The notes under the pieces are model-generated. The model was not told the DNA's origin, ran no database searches, and saw only the letters and a list, made by a program, of their open reading frames with translations. This document shows positions 26,380-34,433 of a DNA stretch of 36,044 nucleotides, in pieces; position 1 is the stretch's first letter; each line of letters starts with the position of its first letter. This DNA comes from Gallionella sp. GTDB taxonomy: Bacteria; Pseudomonadota; Gammaproteobacteria; Burkholderiales; Gallionellaceae. The position numbers were made by a program, and so were the translations under genes. Where the stretch lies: the NCBI GenBank assembly GCA_030700315.1, contig JAUYJO010000232.1, forward strand, positions 1 to 36,044. Direction: 5' to 3'.

Positions 26380-28572
26380 ATGGCTAACCGTCTAGCACAG
26401 GAAACCAGCCCCTATTTGCAGCAGCACGCTGACAATCCGGTGGACTGGCATGCCTGGAACCCGGAAGCGTTGCGCCTCGCCCGCGAGCAGGACAAGCCGA
26501 TCTTGCTGTCGATCGGCTACTCGGCCTGCCACTGGTGTCATGTCATGGCGCACGAATCGTTTGAGGATGCCGAAGTGGCTGCGGTGATGAACCGGCACTT
26601 CATCAACATCAAAGTGGATCGCGAGGAGCGCCCCGACCTCGACCATATTTACCAGACCGCCCATCACCTGCTGATGCAGCGCGGCGGCGGCTGGCCGCTG
26701 ACCATGTTCCTCAGCCCGGACGGCACGCCGTTCTTCGGCGGGACGTATTTCCCGAAAACGGCACGCTACAACCTGCCCGGCTTTACCGATTTGTTGCAGC
26801 GTGTCGCACAGGTCTATGCACACAGCCGCACCGAGCTGGCCGCGCAGGGCAAGCAGCTCATCGCCGCTCTTGCCGACGCGCTTCCCCAGGCCAGCGAAAC
26901 GGAAGAATTGCTGAATGCCGAACCGCTGGCCCTGGCGGTGCGGCAACTCGGCGAAAATTTCGACGGCGCAAACGGCGGCTTCGGCGATGCGCCAAAATTC
27001 CTGCACCCGGCGGAACTCGACTTGTTGCTGCGCCGCAGCCATATCAACAACGACCATGAATCCCGGCACATCGTGCGCTTCACCCTGCAACAGATGGCGC
27101 AGGGCGGACTATATGACCAGCTCGGTGGCGGCTTCTGCCGTTACAGCGTGGACGCGGGCTGGAACATTCCGCATTTCGAGAAAATGCTTTACGACAACGG
27201 CCTGCTGCTCGGGCTATACAGCGACGCGTGGCAAGACAGTGGCGAGCCGTTGTTTGCGCGCGTGGCCGAACAAACCGCAGACTGGGCCATGCGTGAAATG
27301 CAGTCGCCCCCTCTCCCCAACCCTCTGGATGAAACAACTAGCCATTCGACTAGACTGCAAACGACCGCAGCCAAGTCGCTGGTTATCCCGCAAGCGGGTG
27401 AGGGAGCAAACGAGTCGCTACGCGAAATTGAAGTTAATCGCGGCTACTACTCCTCGCTGGATGCCGATTCGGAACATGAGGAAGGCAAATTCTACGTGTG
27501 GCAGCGCGACGAAATCCACAAGCTGTTAAACGCCGATGAGTACGCGCTCGTCGCGCCTCATTACGGCCTGGACAGCTCGCCCAATTTCGAACAGCGCGCC
27601 TGGCATTTGCGCGTCAAGGAACCGCTGGGCGAGGTCGCGCAACGCCTGCAACTTTCCACCGAACAAGCAGCGAAGCGGCTTGCGGGCGCGCAGGCAAAAC
27701 TGTTTGCCGCACGCGAGCAGCGCATCCGCCCCGGCCGCGACGAAAAAATCCTCGGCGCGTGGAACGGCCTGATGATCGCGGGCATGGCGCGCGCCGCGCG
27801 GATATTCGATCGCCCGGACTGGCTGCGTTCGGCGCAACGTGCGATGGATTTTGTGCGCGACAACTTGTGGCGCGACAGTAAATTATTGGCGACCTGTAAG
27901 GGCGGCAAGGCGCATCTCAACGCCTATCTCGACGATCATGCCTATTTGTTGAATGCCGCGCTGGAATTGCTGCAAGCCGAGTATCGCGGCACCGATCTGG
28001 CCTTTGCCGTGCAGCTTGCCGACGCGCTGCTGGCGCGCTTCGAAGACCGCGAAAATGGCGGGTTTTTCTTCACCAGCCATGACCATGAGACGCTGATCCA
28101 GCGCAGCAAGACGGGGCATGACGATGCAATGCCATCGGGCAACGGCATTGCAGCACAGGCCTTGCTGCGCCTGGCGCAGCTCACCGGCAACTGTGCTTAT
28201 GCGCGGGCGGCGGAGCGCTGCCTGCAATTGTTTTCCCCAGCACTGCGACAGGCCGCCAGCTATCACAGCAGCCTGTGTACCGCGCTTGCGGAATATCTGC
28301 AACCCGCCACCTTGGTGGTGTTGACCGGCGACAACGCAACCGCCTGGCAGGCGGAGTTGCGCACACGCTATTTGCCCGATGTGGTGACGATAACGCTGGC
28401 CGGAAAAGCGAGCGATTTACCGCAGGCGCTCGACAAACCGGCCAGCGGGCAAACCGCCGCCTGGCTGTGTCAAGGCACACGCTGCCTGCCGCCGATTAAC
28501 AATATCGATGAGTTGATGGGCAGGTTGGGTTACGCGATAAAACCGCTAACCCAACCGACAAAACTAGCGTAA
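26380..28572 (+). CDS. DUF255 thioredoxin-domain protein (YyaL-like) with inserted repeat
   Basis: A 730-residue protein. The N-terminal thioredoxin-like domain carries Cys50 and Cys53 ([14 protein letters not shown]) and is followed by an (alpha/alpha)6 barrel-like glycosidase-like region ([40 protein letters not shown]). The biological role of this widespread family is not settled. It starts with ATG 26380 ([20 protein letters not shown]), as in relatives, without a clear ribosome binding site. Residues about 309-354 (27304-27441) are not homologous to the family: family members go straight from ..WAMREM into [11 protein letters not shown]. The insert is in frame and is a repeat element, see separate entry. 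The 3' end overlaps the convergent sppA end by 9 nt. Confidence 0.9.
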   Translation: MANRLAQETSPYLQQHADNPVDWHAWNPEALRLAREQDKPILLSIGYSACHWCHVMAHESFEDAEVAAVMNRHFINIKVDREERPDLDHIYQTAHHLLMQRGGGWPLTMFLSPDGTPFFGGTYFPKTARYNLPGFTDLLQRVAQVYAHSRTELAAQGKQLIAALADALPQASETEELLNAEPLALAVRQLGENFDGANGGFGDAPKFLHPAELDLLLRRSHINNDHESRHIVRFTLQQMAQGGLYDQLGGGFCRYSVDAGWNIPHFEKMLYDNGLLLGLYSDAWQDSGEPLFARVAEQTADWAMREMQSPPLPNPLDETTSHSTRLQTTAAKSLVIPQAGEGANESLREIEVNRGYYSSLDADSEHEEGKFYVWQRDEIHKLLNADEYALVAPHYGLDSSPNFEQRAWHLRVKEPLGEVAQRLQLSTEQAAKRLAGAQAKLFAAREQRIRPGRDEKILGAWNGLMIAGMARAARIFDRPDWLRSAQRAMDFVRDNLWRDSKLLATCKGGKAHLNAYLDDHAYLLNAALELLQAEYRGTDLAFAVQLADALLARFEDRENGGFFFTSHDHETLIQRSKTGHDDAMPSGNGIAAQALLRLAQLTGNCAYARAAERCLQLFSPALRQAASYHSSLCTALAEYLQPATLVVLTGDNATAWQAELRTRYLPDVVTITLAGKASDLPQALDKPASGQTAAWLCQGTRCLPPINNIDELMGRLGYAIKPLTQPTKLA
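27304..27441 (+). repeat. Palindromic repeat inserted in frame within DUF255 gene
   Basis: About 138 bp (a multiple of 3) between WAMREMQ and GYYSSLDA codons. Its left part, 27331-27353 and 27370-27389, is identical to 26210-26232 and 26250-26269; its right part (27388-27441) resembles the 24750-24827 and 32877-32935 element. It contains a 12-bp imperfect stem (27347-27358 with 27367-27378), and the two hairpin copies differ by paired changes. It adds about 46 residues, rich in Thr and Ser, without a stop codon. Confidence 0.85.
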
Positions 28573-29511
28573 CGCAGCACTGCCTTGCGCCGAGAACCCG
28601 ATCGCGCTCGCCACGCCTGCACCGAGGCGTTTCGCCAGACGGTCGGCAAAATTTTCCCTGGTCGTGAAGTCCACGATATTCTCTGCCTTGATGACATCGC
28701 GCACCACCGACTCCAGACTGCCGAATCCATCCGCCAGACCCAGTTCTACGCCGCGCTGCCCGTTCCATATCAGGCCGCTGAAGGTCTCCGGCGTTTCCTT
28801 GAGGCGCTTGCCGCGCCCCTGCTTCACCACGTCGATAAACTGCTGATGGATTTCCGCAATCATCTGCTTGGCGTATTCCTGCTGCGCCGGGTCGGTCGCC
28901 GAGAACGGGTCAAGGAAGCCCTTGTTGGCGCCTGCAGTAATCAGACGGCGTTCCACACCAAGTTTCTCCATGGTTCCGGTAAAGCCGAAGCCGTCCATCA
29001 GCACGCCGATCGAGCCGATCAGGCTGGCCTTGTCGACAAAAATCTTGTCCGCCGCCACCGCCACGTAATAGCCGCCAGAAGCGCAAATATCCTCGACCAC
29101 CACATACAGCGGGATGTCGGGATGCTGGGCGCGCAAGCGGCGGATTTCGTCGTTGATTTGTCCGGCCTGCACCGGGCTGCCGCCGGGGCTGTTGATGCGC
29201 AGAATCACGCCCTGGGTGTTCTTGTCCGCGAATGCATCCTGCAAACTGGGAATCAGGTTGTCGGCGCTTGCCTCGCTGTCCGGAGCAATTATGCCTTGCA
29301 TGTCCACCAGCGCGGTATGCTTGCCGCTGCCTAACGCTTTCTCTGGCGCATCCACCCAACCCATCACCAGAAACAGGATAATGAACAAATAAGCGAAAGT
29401 CAGCGTCTTGAAAAAGATGCCCCAGTGCCGCGCGCGGCGCTGCTCCTGAATAGCCGTCATCGCCAGCTTCTCCAGCACGCCGCGTTCCCAATTGTTGTTT
29501 TGCTCCGACAT
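28564..29511 (-). CDS. sppA: S49 signal peptide peptidase (SppA, short type)
   Basis: A 315-residue membrane protease with a single N-terminal transmembrane helix (about 31-51). It shows the Ser nucleophile Ser145 in [13 protein letters not shown] and the general base Lys197 in [13 protein letters not shown], the Ser-Lys dyad of S49 peptidases. It degrades cleaved signal peptides in the membrane. The short single-domain form is the bacterial kind outside enterobacteria. AAGGAG lies 7 nt before the ATG at 29511. It is 31 nt downstream of the HAD gene, through a 16-bp tandem repeat. Confidence 0.95.
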   Translation of the reverse strand: MSEQNNNWERGVLEKLAMTAIQEQRRARHWGIFFKTLTFAYLFIILFLVMGWVDAPEKALGSGKHTALVDMQGIIAPDSEASADNLIPSLQDAFADKNTQGVILRINSPGGSPVQAGQINDEIRRLRAQHPDIPLYVVVEDICASGGYYVAVAADKIFVDKASLIGSIGVLMDGFGFTGTMEKLGVERRLITAGANKGFLDPFSATDPAQQEYAKQMIAEIHQQFIDVVKQGRGKRLKETPETFSGLIWNGQRGVELGLADGFGSLESVVRDVIKAENIVDFTTRENFADRLAKRLGAGVASAIGFSAQGSAALR

Positions 29512-29522
29512 TACGACTCCTT

Positions 29523-29554
29523 GAAATTAAGCATTCGCGAAATTAAGCATTCGC
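29523..29554. repeat. Perfect 16-bp tandem duplication
   Basis: GAAATTAAGCATTCGC occurs twice in a row. The second copy on the plus strand covers the HAD stop codon region; the duplication pushes the sppA start 16 nt further away. It looks recent, since the copies are identical. Confidence 0.9.
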
Positions 29555-30199
29555 TTTTAACCACGCGCGCAATTCTGCAAAATCCTGCACCAGCGCGAGC
29601 GGGTTCAATTCCTGCAATTGCTCCGGCGGGTGCGCGCCATAGCCCACCGCCACCGCGTCCACTTGGGCATTCTGCGCCATCTGCATATCGTGTGTGGTGT
29701 CGCCGATCATCAGCGCGCGTTCGGCGCTGACCGCCAACTCCTCTATCAGCTCCAGCAACATAGCCGGATGCGGTTTGGAGAAAGTCTGGTCCGCGGTGCG
29801 CGTGGCGTGAAAATATTGTTTCAGCCCGGTGGATTCCAGCGCCCTGTCCAGCCCCATACGGCTTTTTCCGGTCGCCACCGCCAGCCAATAGCCCGCTTCA
29901 TGTAACTCTGCCAGCGTCTCGCGCGCGCCCGCGAACAACGGGATCGCACGATCCTGCGCCAGAAAATGATGGCGGTAACGTTCCACCAGCGGTTCGTACA
30001 GGGATTCCGGCGCATCCGGCACCGCATGGCGCAACGCCTGGCTCAACCCAAGACCGATCACATGGCGTGCCGCTTCATCGTCGGGTACCGTCAGACCCAG
30101 GTCGCGGCATGCCGCCTGTATCGAACCCGCGATCACTGCGGTCGAATCCATCAACGTGCCGTCCCAGTCGAACACGATCAAATCATAATGCTTTGCCAT
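29543..30199 (-). CDS. HAD-IA family phosphatase (phosphoglycolate phosphatase-like)
   Basis: A 218-residue haloacid dehalogenase-type hydrolase: motif I FDWDGTLMDS (Asp11, Asp13), motif II VATGKSRMG, Lys in TFSKPHPAM (motif III) and acidic motif GDTTHDMQMA (motif IV). The Gph-like cap suggests phosphoglycolate or a related sugar phosphate as substrate, not settled by sequence. In many betaproteobacteria the gene lies between rluC and sppA, as it does here except for the two genes on the other side. ATG 30199 has no obvious ribosome binding site. Confidence 0.92.
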   Translation of the reverse strand: MAKHYDLIVFDWDGTLMDSTAVIAGSIQAACRDLGLTVPDDEAARHVIGLGLSQALRHAVPDAPESLYEPLVERYRHHFLAQDRAIPLFAGARETLAELHEAGYWLAVATGKSRMGLDRALESTGLKQYFHATRTADQTFSKPHPAMLLELIEELAVSAERALMIGDTTHDMQMAQNAQVDAVAVGYGAHPPEQLQELNPLALVQDFAELRAWLKANA

Positions 30200-30257
30200 A
30201 GCCGCTGTGCAAAAAAAGAGGCGCGGATATTACCACTACCTGTGCCACAATACTGCC

Positions 30258-31394
30258 ATGAAAACGACTCGGCACACGACTCCAAATGGAGTTTCAGAGC
30301 AAGCTAATGCGGCAAAGCCGCGTTATGCTGAAACTAAAAAACCTCCACTCACCCATTGGCTGCTGTATTGCCGCCCCGGCTTCGAGCAGGATTGCGCGCA
30401 GGAAGCCTTGCGCCAGGCACGCCAGCAGAGGCCGGTCATCGCCGAACAGCCCGCCATCATTGCCTACAGCGGCCATGTCGTGGTCGCGCTGAACGAGCAG
30501 CAATTGAACTATCGCGAACTGATTTTCGCGCGCCAGTTGATCCGGCTGCACCACACTATAGCCGCCCTGCCGGAGCGCGACCGCCTCACGCCGATCCTGT
30601 CCGCCATCGCCGCCTTGCCCGGCAGCTTCGGCGCGCTGTGGCTGGAAGTGCCGGACACCAACGACGGCAAGACGCTGTCCGCCTTCACCCGCCGTTTCCA
30701 GCCGCTGCTGGAAAACGCGCTGCGCGAGCAAGAACGCTTGCTGGATGATCCGCGCGCTACCCGTCTGCATATTTTCTTTCCGGATAAATCCTCCGCGCTG
30801 ATCGGCAGCAGCGAGCCCAACAACAGCGCGCCGTGGCTGATGGGTATCCTGCGCCAATCCATGCCCGCAGAAGCGCCGAGCCGCTCCACTTTGAAGCTGT
30901 CCGAGGCGATCGAGGTGTTCATGGAAGGCGGCGAGCAAACCCGTTTATTGCGGCAAGGCATGACAGCAGTCGATCTCGGCGCGGCACCCGGAGGCTGGAC
31001 CTGGCAACTGGTCAAACGCGGACTGCGCGTGACGGCGGTGGACAATGGCCCGATGAAGGGTGTGCTGGCGAACCATCCGCTGGTGCAGCATCTCAAGCAA
31101 GACGGCTTCAAATACACGCCGCGCAAGGCGGTGGATTGGCTGGTGTGCGACATGGTGGAAAAACCCTCCAAGGTCGCTACGCTGATCGGCGCATGGTTCG
31201 CGGCGGGGCTGGTCAGGCACACAATTTTCAACTTGAAACTGCCGATGAAGCAGCGCCTCACCGCTGTGGACGAAGCGCTGGGCAGTATCCGCGCCCGGCT
31301 CGATGAAGAGGGCATGAATTACAAAATGCTGGCGAAGCAGCTTTACCACGACCGCGAAGAAGTGACGGTGTTTCTGGTACGGACAAAAAACTGA
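30258..31394 (+). CDS. rlmM: 23S rRNA C2498 ribose 2'-O-methyltransferase
   Basis: RlmM methylates C2498 of 23S rRNA. The 378-residue protein has an N-terminal THUMP-like part (LLYCRPGFEQDCAQEA) and a Rossmann methyltransferase core: DLGAAPGGWTWQL (SAM), DWLVCDMVEKPS and NLKLPMKQR, with the K-D-K-E-type catalytic residues of RrmJ relatives. Residues 1-33 are an extra N-terminal segment encoded by a palindromic element; relatives begin about where residue 34 stands. There is no in-frame ATG, GTG or TTG between them, so the extension must be translated if the gene is made at all. Its TGA stop abuts the stop of the convergent helicase. Confidence 0.93.
   Translation: MKTTRHTTPNGVSEQANAAKPRYAETKKPPLTHWLLYCRPGFEQDCAQEALRQARQQRPVIAEQPAIIAYSGHVVVALNEQQLNYRELIFARQLIRLHHTIAALPERDRLTPILSAIAALPGSFGALWLEVPDTNDGKTLSAFTRRFQPLLENALREQERLLDDPRATRLHIFFPDKSSALIGSSEPNNSAPWLMGILRQSMPAEAPSRSTLKLSEAIEVFMEGGEQTRLLRQGMTAVDLGAAPGGWTWQLVKRGLRVTAVDNGPMKGVLANHPLVQHLKQDGFKYTPRKAVDWLVCDMVEKPSKVATLIGAWFAAGLVRHTIFNLKLPMKQRLTAVDEALGSIRARLDEEGMNYKMLAKQLYHDREEVTVFLVRTKN
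30279..30334. repeat. Palindromic element in the rlmM N-terminal extension
   Basis: Stems are ACTCC/GGAGT (30279-30292), GTTTCAG/CTGAAAC (30291-30297 with 30328-30334) and GCGGC/GCCGC (30309-30313 with 30317-30321, loop AAA). It codes about 18 residues in frame (PNGVSEQANAAKPRYAE). Confidence 0.75.
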
Positions 31395-32756
31395 TCAGGG
31401 TTGGCTCTGGCGGCGTACCAGCAGCGCGGCAATTTCCTTTTTCGGCTTGTCACCCGCGCGCTCTACTGGCTGGCTGTTGTTAGGAAATGCGCTGGCTGAA
31501 GGTTCGTAGGGCTTATCGAACCACGGATCATGGCTCGATTTTTTCGGTGCGGCAGGGCGCGGCGTATAACTGCGCTCAGGATGCCCGCTGCGCGGCGCCC
31601 TCGGCGCTTGCTGCGGCACCACCGCACTTTCCTTCTGAATCTCGTGCTTGATCAGCTTTTCGATTTCCTTCAGGTATTTTTCTTCTTCTGGAGATACCAG
31701 CGAAACGGCTGCACCTGAAGCGCCGGCGCGACCGGTGCGTCCGATGCGGTGGACGTAATCTTCCGGGGCGCTCGGAATCTCGTAGTTGATGACCATCGGC
31801 AACTGGTCGATATCGAGACCGCGGGCGGCCACATCGGTTCCGATCAGGACGGTCACTTTACCCTGCTTGAAGGCATCCAGCGCCTGGATACGCTCCAGTT
31901 GGGTTTTATCGCCATGAATGGCATCGGCGGCAAAACCATCGCGCTGCAATTGCCTGGCAAGGCGGCTGGCGGTGATTTTGGTTTTGGTAAACACCAGTAC
32001 CTGCGTCGCATCACTGCCGCGCAACAGTTGCGCGAGCAGGGCATGCTTGTCCGCCTGTTCGACCAGATAGACTTTCTGCGTGACGTTTTCGGCGGTGGCA
32101 TTGCTGCGCGCCACTTCAATGAGTTTCGGGTCGATCAGGAATTCCGCCGATAGCTTTTTGATCTCGTTCGAGAACGTGGCCGAGAACATCAGGCTCTGCC
32201 GCTGTTTCGGCAGCAAAGCCAGGATGCGCTTCAGGTCGGGCATGAAGCCCATATCCAGCATGCGATCCGCTTCATCCAGCACCAGAAACTGCACCTGGTT
32301 CAACTGCACCGTTTTCTGCTCGACGTGATCCAACAGACGGCCCGGGGTAGCTACCAGAATCTCTATGCCGGTTTTCAGGTGTGGCGTCTGCGTTTTAATA
32401 TCGACCCCGCCAAACACCACCAGAGAACGCAAACGTGTATGTTTTGCATAGGTCACCACACTCTCTTCCACTTGAATCGCCAGTTCGCGTGTGGGCACCA
32501 ATATCAGCGCGCGCACCGGATGGCGCGCGGGCGATGTGCTGGCGCTGGCAAGCGGCAATAACTTTTGCAGGATGGGCAACACGAAAGCAGCCGTTTTTCC
32601 GGTGCCCGTCTGCGCGCCGGCCATTAAATCGCAGCCTTCAATGACTATCGGAATGGCTTGCGCCTGAACCGGTGTGGGAGTGATATAGCCGGATTCGGCT
32701 AATGCCTTGAGAATTTCCGGGGCAAGATTTAAATCTGCAAAACAAGTCGTACTCAA
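31395..32756 (-). CDS. rhlE: DEAD-box RNA helicase, RhlE type
   Basis: A 453-residue ATP-dependent RNA helicase with Q motif (FADLNLAPEILKALAESGY, TPVQAQAIP), motif I AQTGTGKT, motif II DEAD in VLDEADRMLDMGF, SAT, and the final HRIGRTGRAG. The C-terminal tail is basic and Pro/Arg rich, in the manner of RhlE. These proteins remodel ribosomal RNA and cold-stress mRNA structures. It starts at TTG (32756-32754) with AGGAAGAG 11 nt upstream; the next in-frame start lies after the Q motif. It is convergent with rlmM. Confidence 0.9.
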   Translation of the reverse strand: MSTTCFADLNLAPEILKALAESGYITPTPVQAQAIPIVIEGCDLMAGAQTGTGKTAAFVLPILQKLLPLASASTSPARHPVRALILVPTRELAIQVEESVVTYAKHTRLRSLVVFGGVDIKTQTPHLKTGIEILVATPGRLLDHVEQKTVQLNQVQFLVLDEADRMLDMGFMPDLKRILALLPKQRQSLMFSATFSNEIKKLSAEFLIDPKLIEVARSNATAENVTQKVYLVEQADKHALLAQLLRGSDATQVLVFTKTKITASRLARQLQRDGFAADAIHGDKTQLERIQALDAFKQGKVTVLIGTDVAARGLDIDQLPMVINYEIPSAPEDYVHRIGRTGRAGASGAAVSLVSPEEEKYLKEIEKLIKHEIQKESAVVPQQAPRAPRSGHPERSYTPRPAAPKKSSHDPWFDKPYEPSASAFPNNSQPVERAGDKPKKEIAALLVRRQSQP

Positions 32757-32876
32757 TGTCTTATTCTCTTCCTAAATAAATCGGATGCAGCCTTCCTTCG
32801 GCTCGAATCCGCGCATTATACCCCACTGCCTGAAGTGCAAATCGGCTGCATTTTTGGCCCCTTTTATTTCCCCGGT

Positions 32877-32995
32877 TAACGTGAAACTCGCGCAGCGATT
32901 CGTTTGCCCTTTCTCCCGCTTGCGGGGGAAAGTTGGATAGGGGGAAACAGGCATGGCAGTTTCATTATCAGGGGTGGCCGCTGCCATGCCCGTTA
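32877..32995. repeat. Composite repeat making the rluC 3' end
   Basis: From left: GTTAACGTGAAACTCGCG (same as in 24750-24827, inverted), a TCTCCCGCTTGCGGGGGA hairpin, then a 10-bp perfect hairpin (32950-32959 with 32981-32990) whose loop matches those at 7951 and 24434. Reading on the minus strand, the end of this element gives the TAA stop of rluC at 32993-32995. The GCATGGCAG/CTGCCATGC stem has a 21-nt loop. Confidence 0.8.
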
Positions 32996-33955
32996 CGATG
33001 AAGAAACACCGGCATCCAGCCGCGCGATGAATTTCTCCAGCTCCTGCGGCAGCGGCGCGGTGATGTGCAACGGTTCGCCGGTCAGCGGATGACTGAACGA
33101 AATCGAATGCGCATGCAGGAACATGCGCTTCAGCCCCTGTTTCATCAACTCCCTGTTGCGCGCAAAATCGCCGTATTTGTCGTCCCCGGCAATCGGGAAA
33201 CCGAGATGCGACAGGTGAACGCGGATCTGGTGGGTGCGCCCGGTCTTGAGTTGCGCTTCCAATAAACTGAATGCTGGCAGACTGGATTCCGGCCAGCTCT
33301 TGAGCAGCGTGAAAATGGTATGCGAGGCTTGCCCGTCTTCCCGCACCATCACGCGTTTTTCGCCCTGCGGGGTGTCGAACTTGTGCAGCGGCAGCCTGAC
33401 GTGCTGTTTGGCGTTTCTCCATTGCCCCAAAACCAGCGTGTAATAACGCTTGTCGCTGTTGCCCTCGCGCATGATTTCGTGCATCGCCGTCAACGCCGAA
33501 CGCTTTTTCGCCAGCAGCAACACGCCGGAAGTTTCGCGGTCGAGCCTGTGTACCAGCTCCAGGAATTTGGCCTGCGGGCGGGCGCGGCGCATTTGCTCGA
33601 TGACGCCGAAACTCACCCCGCTGCCGCCATGCACCGCCACGCCGGAAGGTTTGTTTAGCGCCAGCAGCGCGTCGTCTTCATAGAGGATCGGGAATTCCAC
33701 CGCCGGGACAAATTCGGCCTGTGGCTTTTCCGCCACCCGGATCGGCGGGATGCGCAACTGGTCGCCCAGTTGCAGGCGATAAGTCGGTTTGGCGCGCTTC
33801 TTGTTGACCCGTACCTCACCGCCGCGCAGAATCTGGTAAACGTGGCTTTTGGGCACACCCTTCAGAAGCCGGAACAGGAAATTGTCGATGCGCTGGGACT
33901 CGCCGCTTTCATCCACCGTAAGAAAAGCGACAGAGTCTTTGCTTAAACCATTCAT
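32993..33955 (-). CDS. rluC: 23S rRNA pseudouridine synthase (RluC)
   Basis: RluC isomerises uridines 955, 2504 and 2580 of 23S rRNA. The 320-residue protein has an S4 RNA-binding domain (QRIDNFLFRLLKGVPKSHVYQILRGGEVRVN) and the RluA-family catalytic domain with Asp139 in LVHRLDRETSGVLLLAKK. Closing RTHQIRVHLSHLGFPIAGDDKYG is the family hallmark. It is divergent from rne across a 478-nt gap, a typical arrangement. The last residues (DAGVSSS) and the stop are contributed by a repeat element, so the native tail may have been replaced. Confidence 0.95.
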   Translation of the reverse strand: MNGLSKDSVAFLTVDESGESQRIDNFLFRLLKGVPKSHVYQILRGGEVRVNKKRAKPTYRLQLGDQLRIPPIRVAEKPQAEFVPAVEFPILYEDDALLALNKPSGVAVHGGSGVSFGVIEQMRRARPQAKFLELVHRLDRETSGVLLLAKKRSALTAMHEIMREGNSDKRYYTLVLGQWRNAKQHVRLPLHKFDTPQGEKRVMVREDGQASHTIFTLLKSWPESSLPAFSLLEAQLKTGRTHQIRVHLSHLGFPIAGDDKYGDFARNRELMKQGLKRMFLHAHSISFSHPLTGEPLHITAPLPQELEKFIARLDAGVSSS

Positions 33956-34433
33956 TTTGCTTATACTTCGATTGTTCGTGCGTTTTTGGAATTGGGTAAG
34001 TTCGGGATGTTATTTATTCCCACGCCATAAAAACTGGCCGCCGGGAAGAATTCTGGCGCAAGCGACGGCGCCATGCGCCGCCACCCTTCCGTCCACCGCA
34101 GCCCGGTTAATATCGCTCACCGGAACCAGCAGCGATAGTAATTGATTTATGCGCTCAAAGCACCTGTGGATTTTCGTGCGTCAGCCATGGCTGACTCGCA
34201 CCCCAAAGAATTTTTGCAACAGCCAGCGAAGCGGATTGTCGTTCGATACGACAAAACCCCCGCAACCGCTGATGCAAATGTTCCTAAAGAACGATATTTA
34301 GACAAGCTACCGACAGAGAACTGATTTGACCAACCGTTTACACAATCGATATCCGTTTGCACGATTGCTACTCTCTCACGCCTGATCGCGTGTAGCTTGG
34401 TCTTGCCCGTGTCAGAGCGCGGGAGGCAACATA
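33956..34433. other. Divergent promoter region of rluC and rne
   Basis: 478 bp with the rne leader. A 60-codon frame (34142-34324) has no ribosome binding site and a low-information Pro/Lys-rich product, so I do not call a gene. A promoter-like TTGACC lies at 34325-34330 with a weak downstream match; no confident -10. A long rne leader is normal, because RNase E trims its own 5' region. Confidence 0.5.

Noticed and set aside
26154-26387. 77-codon frame upstream of DUF255
   Set aside because: Made entirely of repeat element sequence.
34142-34324. 60-codon frame in the rne leader
   Set aside because: No ribosome binding site, low-complexity product and no recognisable family.
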